Shown here one piece after another: positions 42,501 through 53,714 of a stretch of 64,000 nucleotides of DNA. The position numbers and the translations under genes were made by a program. Each line of letters starts with the position of its first letter. Position 1 is the first letter of the stretch. The stretch lies in the NCBI RefSeq assembly GCF_030272615.1, contig NW_026729340.1:31536-95535 (forward strand). The letters are read 5' to 3'. Under the pieces are notes generated by a model. It searched no databases and was not told where the DNA came from. It saw only the letters and a program-made list of their open reading frames with translations. The stretch comes from Cryptomeria japonica. Its lineage: Eukaryota; Streptophyta; Pinopsida; Cupressales; Cupressaceae.

Positions 42501-43000
42501 NNNNNNNNNNNNNNNNNNNNNNNNNNNNNNNNNNNNNNNNNNNNNNNNNNNNNNNNNNNNNNNNNNNNNNNNNNNNNNNNNNNNNNNNNNNNNNNNNNNN
42601 NNNNNNNNNNNNNNNNNNNNNNNNNNNNNNNNNNNNNNNNNNNNNNNNNNNNNNNNNNNNNNNNNNNNNNNNNNNNNNNNNNNNNNNNNNNNNNNNNNNN
42701 NNNNNNNNNNNNNNNNNNNNNNNNNNNNNNNNNNNNNNNNNNNNNNNNNNNNNNNNNNNNNNNNNNNNNNNNNNNNNNNNNNNNNNNNNNNNNNNNNNNN
42801 NNNNNNNNNNNNNNNNNNNNNNNNNNNNNNNNNNNNNNNNNNNNNNNNNNNNNNNNNNNNNNNNNNNNNNNNNNNNNNNNNNNNNNNNNNNNNNNNNNNN
42901 NNNNNNNNNNNNNNNNNNNNNNNNNNNNNNNNNNNNNNNNNNNNNNNNNNNNNNNNNNNNNNNNNNNNNNNNNNNNNNNNNNNNNNNNNNNNNNNNNNNN
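42501..43000. other. Assembly gap 2 (500 N)
   Basis: Exactly 500 N. The left side stops inside a gypsy protease; the right side starts inside ORF1 of an element 1 copy in the opposite orientation. The missing DNA should include the rest of the gypsy pol, its 3' LTR and several kilobases of the element 1 copy, so 500 is far too small, or the join is wrong. Confidence 0.97.
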
Positions 43001-44383
43001 TACATAATCCTTCGAGATTGTTTATAGCCTTCCATTGATAAGATCTTTCTCTTTAGGTAGTCAAACCCTTTTCCAAGATAGAAGCTCTGATACCAATTGT
43101 TAGGCCCAATATGGAAAGCTAATGTACTGAGAGGGGAGGGGTGAATCAGTACTCCAAAACTTTTCTTTAATAATAACCTTACTATTATGCATAGACAGAA
43201 TAGTGCAGTAACATAAAATAAAGTTAAAACAAATAGATAACAATCATACATGATTCACTCCATAACTCATATATTTTGGTTACACAGAAACTCTTGGTTA
43301 GAGAGAAAAAATGCGGTGGGTATGGCACCCACAACTTCACTACTATAATAATAAAGATTGCTCGATTAGAGCTACATTTAGCTATTTCTGATAGCTTACC
43401 CTATTAGGAGTTACAAGATCTGTTAGATCTACCTTGCTAAAGGATTTTACAACATTAATCTGAATGTTGCACCTGGTTAGAGGCTTTACAATTTATAGAC
43501 TTGGTTAGAGTCTTTTACCCTGTTATAGGTTTCTCTTTCACAATATTACAATAAAATCATTACAAATATTTGCAACTTTACATCTAAAATGTTATAGCAG
43601 ATTCTATGTGCTCAGAATAAGATTACCTTGCTTATAGCGTTCCTCGGTAACCCATATAGTAACTCGGTGAACCCTTCTATTTACTCTATTCTTTGATTGT
43701 TCTCTGAAAATCTTCTCGGTGACCTCTATGTCTCTGTAACAGTCTTCCTTCATACATATATGCACACACCTTGTTCTTAATTCATGCTGTATAAATAGAT
43801 CTCTTAAAATGGTGATCTAATTCATTGCTTCGATCTTACAAACAAGATTCCTTGAATGAATAACTAAACAAAATATTTCATTGGTTAGATTGACCTCGTA
43901 TTCATACACAATCTTCTAGTGCAATTTCCAATGGAATAACGGTTAGATGTGCCTCGATCTTGTAACACATTTTCATATGCATGTCTAGGTTCAATGTATC
44001 TGGTAACACGTTTCACTCGGTGAATATCAACTCGGTGTGTTAACTTTACTGCTTGGTAGCCATAAAAAGATACTCGATAGACAGCTCAGTGAATACTACA
44101 CTTTGTGACTGCTTTCTTCTATAACCGACTAGACTGTGCATACTGACTTCTTTGTTTATACCGACTGCATGATTCGGTAGTGCTAACCAACTAGAATATA
44201 TAGTATGATTTTGAATACAAAAACTAATGGCAACTTGATAAGTAGTAACAGTCAACAAGAGATGGGTTGAGAGGAGAGGGAATAAGCAGTAAATGCTTGA
44301 CATGACTTGAGGGTTAACTTGGGAGATAAGGTTAATGTTGAGTTGAGTGAATAAATTCATTATTCAAGGAATAATGCCTTTAT
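43001..44383 (-). repeat. Inverted duplicate, copy B: 5' end of an element 1 copy with the same flank
   Basis: Reverse complement of 1-1383. It holds the start of ORF1 (43001-43035), the primer site (43084-43095), the complete 5' LTR (43098-44250, with the normal TG start) and 133 bp of the same upstream flank, including GTTGAC. With about ten mismatches in 1383 bp it is far closer to copy A than the two LTRs of element 1 are to each other, so the copies separated long after the insertion. Confidence 0.93.
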
Positions 44384-45221
44384 CCAATGGATAAACTCTT
44401 GTGTAAGAGTTAGTGGGAATAACCATGGTTAAAGCAATAAATTCTTGAAGAGACCCATGGGTTAAATGAGGGTTAAATTTAGAGGGAAAGTCTCTAACCA
44501 TGGGAGCAAGTAGATTTAACCATAAATGGGTATGTAAGAGCCATTAATGGTCATGTAAGAGCCATTACTTGTTTGGAAGACTTTAGAGGTTATCTTGTTG
44601 AACACATAAAGTATTAAATGTTTTTCAAAGACTTTGAGGGCTTTGAGAAGTGACTTCAAGTTGCTTAGGAATGTGACAATAATTAGGGGATGGATTAGGC
44701 TAATTAGGAGTGATTAGAAAGTGGTTAGAAGGGTCTAGAAGAGGATTTACGATTGCAAGTGAGTTTGGTGGGTAAGGGAAAATAGGATTTAAATTAAAAT
44801 AAAATTAATTTATTTCAACTTGTGGTTGCAATTTGCATTTTTAGGAGAATGCAAGTGGGGGGTTGCTTAGTGATTTAAATAAATATTTTATTTATTTATT
44901 TAAAAGAGGAAATGGGAATAGATTAAATAAATAGGATTTACTCATTTAATTGATTGTGAATTTGGTTTAATGAATTAATTAAAATAAATTGAATAATTTA
45001 TTTAATTAATAGGAGAAGGGGTTGAGGAGGATTTAATTAAATGTTAATTTAATTAACTGTTGGCTAGTGGGTTTATTAATCAAATATAGTAAGTATTCAT
45101 TTAATTAAAATGGATAGATTTATGTGACTACAATATGTGTTTATGTATGTAAATATTCATATCTATAGTTATATATACATATTTATATAGATATATGTAT
45201 ATATGTTTGTATACATGCATG
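44384..45221. other. Flank of copy B, AT-rich
   Basis: Unique-looking AT-rich sequence with TTTAATTAA-type runs and several GGTTAAAT and GTAAGAGCCATTA short repeats (44430-44570). It would be the sequence left of window position 1 if copies A and B are alleles. No gene. Confidence 0.5.
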
Positions 45222-45416
45222 TCTCTCTTCTTTTCCTCTCTCTCTCATCTTCCTCCCCCCACCACTGTCTTTGTCTATTATGAGCCCTAATTATCCTCCT
45301 TGAGTTCTATCTCATCTCTCTCCCCCTCACACTTCTCTCTCTGTCGAGTCTCTCACCCTTTTCTCCTTCTTGTTCTCTCTCTACCTCATGTCTCTCACCC
45401 TCTCCTCCTTCTCCCG

Positions 45417-45484
<68 letters not shown>

Positions 45485-45627
45485 TTATCCTATCCTATTC
45501 TCACCCTCTCCCCCTTCTATCTCTTTCTCTACCCCTCCCTCTCCCTCTCCCCCTCTTCCTCTCCCCCTCTCCCTCTCCCTCTTGTTATCTTATACTACTC
45601 TCTCTCCCCCCTCCTCCTCTCTTGACC

Positions 45628-45663
<36 letters not shown>

Positions 45664-45788
45664 CCTCTACTTTTCCCAATCTCCCTCTATCTCCCTCTCC
45701 TCCTCTAGTTTTCCCAATCTCCCTCTATCTCCCTCTCCCCCTCTCCTTTTCCTAATATCCCTCTCCCTCCATCCCCCTCTCCTTATCC

Positions 45789-45868
<80 letters not shown>

Positions 45869-45974
45869 ACCTCTCCCTACCTCTCCCTCTCTTTATACTA
45901 TTCTACCCATCTTCACCCTCCCTCCCTCTCTCCCAATCTCCTCTCTATCCCCCTCTCTCCCCCTCTCCTTATCC

Positions 45975-46009
<35 letters not shown>

Positions 46010-46088
46010 TATCACCTTCTCTCTCTGTCTCTAACTCTCTCTCCCTCCCTCTCTCCATATCATATTATATCCCTCTCTTCCTACCCCT

Positions 46089-46144
<56 letters not shown>

Positions 46145-46168
46145 CCTATTCTCACGCCCCCGCTCTCT
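45222..46168. repeat. Polypyrimidine block with five long (CT)n tracts
   Basis: About 950 bp that are almost pure C and T on the plus strand. (CT)n runs lie at about 45417-45480, 45631-45661, 45791-45864, 45979-46005 and 46090-46140, separated by CCCTCTCC-type sequence. Ser/Leu/Pro-rich frames across it are artefacts. Confidence 0.95.
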
Positions 46169-46194
46169 CTCTACCCACTTCCTACTTTGTTCCC

Positions 46195-46363
46195 AGTTCT
46201 ACATAACCCATACAAGTTATGCAGAACTAAGGCCAAAACTTCTAGTTCTACATAACCCGCAAATTTCTAAAAAATATAATGTTCCTCAAAACCAGTACAG
46301 GTTTTGAGGAACTTTTTATTGTTTTAATTGTTTTTGGCTAGGCTTGGTGGTACCAAGCCTAGC
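46195..46363. repeat. Cluster of short hairpins, related to 8585-8753
   Basis: 46195-46228 folds on AGTTCTACATAACCC; 46281-46312 has perfect 13-bp arms (GTTCCTCAAAACC) with a 6-nt loop; 46337-46363 has perfect 12-bp arms (GCTAGGCTTGGT) with a 3-nt loop. A truncated AGTTCTACATAACCC unit lies between the first two. The first unit shares its CATAACCCATACAAGTTATG core with unit 2 of the 8585-8753 cluster. Confidence 0.78.
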
Positions 46364-46399
46364 ACATTTTTGAATTTCCAGAACACGCACAAGTTATGA

Positions 46400-47822
46400 A
46401 AAATCATCTTTTTTTTGCATGCGGCCACTTTTTTGTTCACCATCTTGGTGCACTTACCCTTGATATTTTTGCACTTGTACATATTATGTCTTTTTCTTCC
46501 TTTTTATTTTTTCATCAAAGGCATCCTATGTCCTTGATGTCAAAAGGGGGATAAAGGAATGTGGCTTTTGGATTTGAGGAGCTACATGAGTAAGGGGGAG
46601 TTGTGTCATACATGTAGATATGTTCTGGATATGTTTTGCCATCAATGACAAAGGGGGAGATTGTTAGACTTGTGTGAATATTGTTGTCATTGATGGAAAA
46701 CTAGTCATCCGATTCGGACCAGATAGTATATGCAATTCTATTTTATCCAGATTCGTTCGGATACTATATGTAGTCAATATGTGTAGTTCTTTGTGATGTA
46801 CAAATGTTATGATGCAGTCAGATGGAGGTGATATGATGAGGTAATCTCTGGAAGATCCTCGTTCTAGAATTGTTGAGTTCTCATTAGTCCTAGTATTAGT
46901 TATGAGTTCCGATATTAGCTATTTTGGTCATGACAATAGTATCTAGTCAAGTTTCATATTGCGGTATTCGTGGTATGCATGGAGTCTATATCTTTGGAAG
47001 ATTGGAGATGTTATGCTTAATTTTTTAATAATAAGTCAGTATCTTTGGGTCAAAAAGACCCTACCCCATTCTAGTAATATCAGTATATGCATTGGAAAAT
47101 GAAGCATGAAAAAGGAAGTGTGTAGAGATCTTGTGGAGGCTGACATGAATATCTTGTTTATGTTGGATATTGTGTTGGGCTTGGCCGACATACTATTTCA
47201 TGTTTGTATCCTTTGGTATATATATGTAGTAGCATGTGTAAGGTAGAGAATGTGTTTGAAAAAGAGATTGAGAAAGTATATGCGGTGTGTATGCAGAAGA
47301 TAGCAGAAAAGAAGAGTGTGTAGTGTGATTTGCATACAATGAAGGCAAATAGTGTTACAGTGATGTGATAGGTCTTCACCTGACCTACTGAAGGATAGTT
47401 GTCCAAAGATGTTTAATCGGATCTACTGTAGGGTTTGTGAGTTGTGATTTGAGCTTAATTGTAGAACCGATCTCATGCATTTGGAGATGAAATCCTTTTC
47501 ACTTCAACCTTTTTCCGTTGCAGTGAGCATTCTGACAGTGAGTTGTTCTTTTGTATCTTTGCAGTGAGCAATCAGGTAGTGAGTCGTTTTTGTAATCTGG
47601 TAGTGAGCCACTCCTTAGTAAACACCGTATAAGTTATATTTTCTTGAGATTTAACACTCTCCATGGTTTTTCCCATTTGGGTTTTCCACGTATAAAATCC
47701 GGTGTTTCTCTTGTGGTTGTGCTCTTCATGACTATTCTACTTTTGCATTTTTATATCTGCTTAGTAAGATAGATGAAGTTTGATATTTCAGTGAAACATT
47801 AAAGTATTGCTAAAAGTTTCTT

Positions 47823-47858
<36 letters not shown>

Positions 47859-47913
47859 GGAATGTCAATTCACCCCCCCTCTCAGTATTCATGTCCTTTC
47901 AACCTAGTCAACA
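46400..47913 (+). mobile_element. Element 5: 3' end of a further LTR element (polypurine tracts and 3' LTR)
   Basis: Three purine tracts (46542-46552, 46591-46600 and 46650-46661, the last AAAGGGGGAGAT) precede an LTR at 46662-47913 (TGTTAGACTT to CTAGTCAACA, 1252 bp). The LTR contains a (GT)n run at 47831-47856, the C-rich box at about 47871-47890 and the TTTCCCATTTGGGTTTTCCA block. Upstream internal sequence is short and non-coding, and the 5' LTR is not in the window on this strand, so the element is truncated. The LTR end directly abuts the PPR pseudogene. Confidence 0.75.
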
Positions 47914-47939
47914 GAAGCTGCACACAATGTGTGTGAATT

Positions 47940-50350
47940 CTTTTTCAGGAGGTCACAAAGGAATAAGGTCTGTATGGAACACAATGATTGCAAATATTAA
48001 ATAAAATGAATTGATGAAAGGGCTTTCAAAATTTTAAGCAAATGTATTCAGTAGTTGTAAAAAAATATTCCACGAGATTTGTTGCCATCCTACCTTGCCT
48101 ACTAGAATATGAAAGAATCTTGGAACAAGTTATGGACACTATCAAGTCTTAAATTGATGAGGATTTTTGTTAGATATTATGATTGAAAATATTTTAACAA
48201 GCTTGCATATAAAATGTGGAAATAGGGCCAATGCATATGAACTGTTTGTCAGAATGCCAAAGAGATAGTCTCAAGGATTGAAATGAAATGATGGCAGGAG
48301 GTGCACACAAATGCTCTCAAAATATTTTAATTAATAAAGAACTATGGGACGTATCCTAACATTATAAGAAAGATCCGCATTTTATGCCCAGACAATGTGG
48401 AAGCACAAATAATACAAGACATGTGAACAGTTTGAGAAGTATACCTCAAAGAAATATGGTCGCTAGGAATGCAATAGCTGCATAATGTACATAAATAGAT
48501 TTGTTCAATCGGCTTAGGAAAATTCAAACAAATACAGTGGTAGTGGCAAGTGCTCTGGTGGACATGTAGGCAATATATGATTGCATAGAAAAAGAACAAG
48601 TTATTTGAAGGATTGGCTCGAAGAGATTTTATCTTAAGGAATAAAATGAAATTATTGCAAAATTTGTACAAAATGGATTGTATGAAAAGAGAATGAAAAC
48701 TTTGCAAATGAATGCAATATGTGTTGGAATGTGAAGTCTAAACTGAGTTTTTCATCTAGTAGTGGTTAGGTCATCTTGGATTCTCATCTAGATGTGGTTG
48801 AGTAATTTGGACATGTGTTTTACATGTAGTTGTGCGAGTCATACTTACTATATTTAGTAAGTTGTCTTCAATTAGGACTCTGCAACTCGGTTATTTTACG
48901 CAACTCGAAATCAAGTTTTGATGTACAATTTTGAAGATTGTTGTAAACTTTGTAATCCCTGAGAATCAATACTAAAGATATTTTGCCCATGGTTTTTTTA
49001 CTGGTACCAATTTTTTCCACATAAATCTAAGCATTATGTACTATTGTTCTTCTCTATAATTTATAGACTTGTTAATTTTCTTACAATATGCATATGAAGC
49101 CGAACTCTACCAACACCTTGCCTTTACGCCAAATTGGGAGTTAAGAAAAGGGAATGGAACATCATCAAAGCATACAAGATTGAATACTTTGGTCAGAAGA
49201 TACACAAATTGATTTGTTGTTGGCTGCCATGGCAAACACTCAGCAATATGAGAATCATTGACATCGCACCTGCAATGTTAGACATACCGCCTCAACGAGA
49301 TGTCATCTCAAATAATAAAGTGAAATTTTTGTAGGATATACACAAGATGTCTAGTCTACACAATGTGAAAGGATAAACAAAGCACGTTAATTGTGTGATA
49401 AAATGACTCAAAAAGATGTAGTGTCATGGCATGCGGTAATTGCATTATATGCATAAGGTCAATTTGTTGAATAGAGTTGAATTTTTTTAAAGCAAATGTG
49501 ATTGACCAGTGTTAAGCCAAATTCCATGAACTTTGTATACATTCTATTCGCATGCCAAAATAGGAACTTTGGAATAGTGAAGGAACATCCATCAACATTG
49601 TGGTTACCAATCCCTCTACTTCGAGCATGCACCATGAAGCTCTGCAGGAGGCATTAACTGGTGATATTGTGGGATTTAATGTAAATAATATTGTTCTGGA
49701 GGATCTCAAAGAGAGGGTTATCACCTCAAGGGAAGTGATCACAGTTGGATATTCACAAAATAAGCTCATTATTAATTTTTTATAAGCCTTCGTACAAATT
49801 CAATTAGAAAGAACAATTTAAATCAAGCATACTAAGCTTACACTTGTAGACTTAAAAGTGTTAAACACTAAGAGTTGACTTACATTTTCTAGGCTTAATA
49901 TTTCTTAAGATCTGTGGTCACACTAAGAATACACTTCCAGGCTTAAAAGGGTTAAACACTAAAAAGTCTAGGCTTAATATGTTGCTTAGTGTGTGTGATT
50001 TAAGGCTGGCCCAATTAGAAAGTGAGAAGTCATTTCCACTTTGAGCCCTTTTGCATAACTAGTAGAAGAGAAAAAGAAAGGAATGTAAACTATTTGAATT
50101 AATGTCTCGAGGATATGTCATTTCAAGAATGAAACAAAATGATGATAGTACACAAAGTGGACATTGCAAAGAGCCTCTAAAGATCTTCAAACTAATCAAA
50201 ATCTCTCGAACAGATCTTAATTTTGTCGATGAAACTCTCTGATTAGTGGATGTAGGTTGAGTGTACTTCAATCACATGAAGTGGATTACATATACGTTAT
50301 GTGTGTGGTTGATCTTCAAGTGTAGGTATCATTGAGAATTGGAAAATGAT
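47940..50350 (+). pseudogene. Decayed PLS-class pentatricopeptide repeat (PPR) gene
   Basis: Many degraded PPR repeats, in several frames and separated by stops, in the expected order: SVWNTMIAN (47969), ELFVRMPKR (48239), ASALVDM (48546), DKMTQKDVVSWHAVIALYA (49397), VKPNSMNFVYILFACQ (49511), a GHCKEPLKIFK repeat (about 50150) and a YFNHM...VCVW remnant near 50270 that resembles the region before the E domain. PPR proteins of this class edit organelle RNA. Intact family members are common in land plants; this copy cannot be expressed. The 5' end is cut by the LTR of element 5. The unusual insertion at 49590-49735 is listed separately. Confidence 0.8.
49590..49735 (+). pseudogene. eEF1A-derived fragment inside the PPR pseudogene
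   Basis: The translated segment MHHEALQEALTGDIVGFNVN (49627-49686) followed by VLEDLKE is the highly conserved domain 2 region of translation elongation factor 1-alpha, where plants have MHHEALQEA, a P-G-D and VGFNV. Flanking residues on the left (VVTNPST) also fit loosely. PPR-like sequence appears to resume at once (EVITVGYSQNK, about 49734 on). The fragment is only about 45 codons, so it is a piece of a retrocopy or a gene-conversion or repair patch. Confidence 0.72.
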
Positions 50351-52690
50351 CAAAGGGCTCATAATACTTGGAAATTGAGAGGGGTTGGTATAGTGGTTCT
50401 TAGAAATAAAATATTTGCTCAAGCTATCAAATTATTTAGGGCATTCAAAGAAATATATTCACATCAAAAAAATTAGGTTGCAACTGAGAGAGCTTCTACT
50501 CAAAGTGTGAATACAAGTGCAGAAATTTGACTTTTCAACTATCCAAGAAAATTGAACATTTAAATTGTCTTTATGTAATTAAAGCCAAAGTCACAAATTT
50601 TGGTTTTCTATGTTTCTTGCAATTATGGTGACTTTTGGTCAAAGTGATAGTAATGGTTATAATTTTGACTTTTTTTGTGTAGAAGTTAAGAATTTTCTAA
50701 CTTTATTGTTATTTGCTCTAAATTGTACAAATAACTACCTTGCTCAAACAAAGTTAGTTACAAGCTCAAAATGAGTAGTTATGTAACAAAGAATCTATAA
50801 ATATGAGACTTGTAGCATTGTAAAAGGGGGGTGGCATTTTGCAAGGGGAAACTCTAGAAAAAATTTCAAAGATATTTTGAAAAACTTTTATGTTTACACT
50901 ATGTGGGTATGTGTAGGATCATGAGGGGCCAAAAAGTGACGATGTTATGACTAAAGTGCTAATTGATAGGCTGATCATTTCAAATGGTATCACATTTTTT
51001 GAATCTGAAACATGTGTCACATTCTATGTCTTGTCTACTATATTATAGAAAAAGACGATTGAATTTCATAAAGTTTTGACCAAGCTATGATGGTTAGACA
51101 TACAAGTTTTTATATTTTAAAAAGTTGTAGTACACAAATCATAAGGATGAATTCACAATACTGGTTCCCACTTTTTGACCAACTTTGACACTTAGATGAA
51201 TATTTTGAAAAAAACCTTCACTTTCCGACACCTATAACTTTTAAAACATTAAGAATTTGAAGATGATATAAACTAGTGTTTTTTAGCATCTTGTTTGTAG
51301 ATTCTAAATATGTTTTTTTTCAAATTTGTTTGAATAAAATTTTATTGATTTTTCCATCTCCCTCAAAAAGTAGTTTTTTACAGCAAACAACATTTTTTAA
51401 GAGTGATGTGTATACCGAAACGCATAAGTTTTTTTCTATAAATGATAAAAAATTAATTCTTTTGAATTTTCGTTTGTAACATCAATACCCAGGGCATGCA
51501 GTTGGTTTGATAGTGATATGTTGAATATTTTTCATTTTATTAAGTTTTGAAGTTCGACTAATTATAATTTAGATATAGGTGTACGTTTGAACACATAACT
51601 TGTTCTATATATATCAAAATTCAATTTTATTTTTATTTTTAGAAAGAAAACACCAATACCTAGTGCATAGATATTTTTCAATTTTTTTTGAATTAGTTTA
51701 CTATTTTTCCCAATGCATTGAACAAAGAAGTTCATGTTCGGTGAAAAACCTACATTCATAAGAAATAAAATAAAAATATATTAATGAAATTAAATATATT
51801 TAAATTTATACTATTTGGAAAGCTTATAATAAGGAATAAATACCTAAAAAAAACAACTTTTAAATGAATTAATTTGACCCCCCAAAAGCTAATGCAAAAT
51901 TGGTTTTTTATCAGCATTTGATATATGCAAAGGAGACTCCATTGCAAGTATGATTTAGAAGTAGAGAGGTTCTATCCAAGAAATTTTGATCTAAGAGCCT
52001 TTGATTTAACTCTCTTCAATTAATTAATTCAAATGGGACCTCTTAAAGCTTAAATCATTATATTTTCTAAAAAATGTACGATTTCAGCAAAAATCGGGAC
52101 GTACCAAAAAGTGGGAACCAACTTTGTGAGTTCACCTATAATTAATTATTTATTTAAAAAAATACAAAAAATATGTGTCACATCCAGACACGAGTCTTCT
52201 ACTTATATCTAAAATATTATAAAAAAATGTTATGATTTGATTGTGGCCAGGGTGGTCAGACAAACATCTGCTTCTTATCTTTTTCCTAAAATTTTAGTGC
52301 TATTGCATTGAAATTTCAAAAAACTTTCAAATAGATTTTTTTTAGAAAACTACAAGTAGCTTAGAAACTACATTCAATTTTCTACAGATTCTATTCTTAC
52401 ATAGTTTTGAAATAATGTTGGTAACATTCAAATTTTTACAGCAAGTTATCTAACTCTGTTTTTCTAATTTCCATTGCCATTTAAGGACCTATTTGGCCCA
52501 CCATGATTGTCCACATACCCATGTACAAAAAGGATTTTGGAATTGTATAATTTCACACATAATGAATAATGCAGTTTAGTTTGTGCATTCTAAATGTGTT
52601 CCTACGTTATTACTGTCAATTTCTTGTATGTTAAGTTGGTAACCCTTTTTATGCACGTGTAAAACATTGATTATCCATGTGATTGATGTG
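50351..52690. other. AT-rich region, nothing recognised
   Basis: No motif-bearing ORF, no LTR ends and no tandem repeats seen. Short frames rich in Phe, Lys and Ile occur by chance. Confidence 0.5.
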
Positions 52691-52783
52691 ATGAAACACA
52701 CTCATCCCCTGTTATCTTATTTGGATGTGCTTGTATGACCTATCTCTTCATACATGTCAAGCTTTGTTATTCTTCTTTCATCA

Positions 52784-53300
52784 TTATTGATGCACTAGCA
52801 TCTCCGATTCTTGGCAATCTTGCATCAACCAAAAACATTTCTTTTCAGTTTGTTTTCTGTCTTGCAGTTTCAACACTTCTTTTTGCACTTTCTTGCATTT
52901 TCTCACTGGATCTTGCGGAGCTAGATTTTTCTTGTAATCATGATTATCTTCCTTATTCCTAAACCGCAAAAATGTTCGGATCTTTTTCTGACAAGTTATC
53001 GCTTCCATATTTTGAAATAGTTTCTAGCTTAGAACACTAGAGCCACTTGGACCTATTTACTATTGGTGAATCTTACATATCCTTTCCGTATCTTCTGGAG
53101 CTTTAGTTCATTGATTCCAATGTTCCTTGGTGTGTGGCCAACCTTCCTCTTGATCTGCACTTCTTCCTTTGTATTTTCCAGAGGATTTTCATTGGTGGAG
53201 GCCAACATGGTGGTTCTCCATGTTTCATCATGTTCATCATTGTTTGATTCTTCTTGGACCGGCTGGATCCCTCTAGACCATATAAATCAATGTAATTTAG
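52784..53300 (-). other. Unrecognised charged open frames (possible degraded element ORF)
   Basis: On the minus strand, about 53290-53053 is open for some 75 codons with an acidic-then-basic composition (EESNNDEHDETWRTT, EEVQIKRKV), and 53008-52784 is open with a Lys/Gln-rich helical composition. This recalls the charged middle and C-terminal parts of ORF2 but none of the three family motifs is present. It may be the non-conserved part of a fifth copy, or chance. Confidence 0.25.
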
Positions 53301-53714
53301 CATCATAATTCATTCTAGAGAATATAGGAGATATATCCTGAGATTTAGAGGTCCAAGGTGGACCGATTCTATAATTCAGTATGTATGTAGCAGGCCAGTA
53401 AACTGAATCTTGTAACTCAGATGTTATTAATCATTTTTTATGATCTAATTCATTCAGTTCTGCATTTGCTCCATCATCTTGTCTTGCTTTCATTGTTACT
53501 CTTGTTGCACAATCCAGATAGATCTCATTGAGGTCTCTCTTAACCATGACTGCACCAATTATTGCAAACCTAACCATATTTCTATCCTAATACCCTCTGG
53601 TGATCCATATTCATTTGTGGAATCTCAGTTGGTACTTGTATGTTTGCCATTACAGATTATTTTGTTCATCTTCATTTCATTTTTTTTCTCCTTTTTGTAC
53701 TTTAAGGTTAAAAG

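Noticed and set aside
42475-43251. Long frames crossing gap 2
   Set aside because: Only the parts outside the gap are real; a Gag/protease on the left and an LTR plus ORF1 start on the right, in opposite orientations.
45300-45755. Ser/Leu/Pro-rich frames
   Set aside because: Translation of (CT)n microsatellite and other pyrimidine-only sequence.
50580-52690. Possible host gene in the longest repeat-free stretch
   Set aside because: Frames are short and Phe/Lys/Ile-rich, as expected in AT-rich DNA; no splice-consistent exon series or motif seen.
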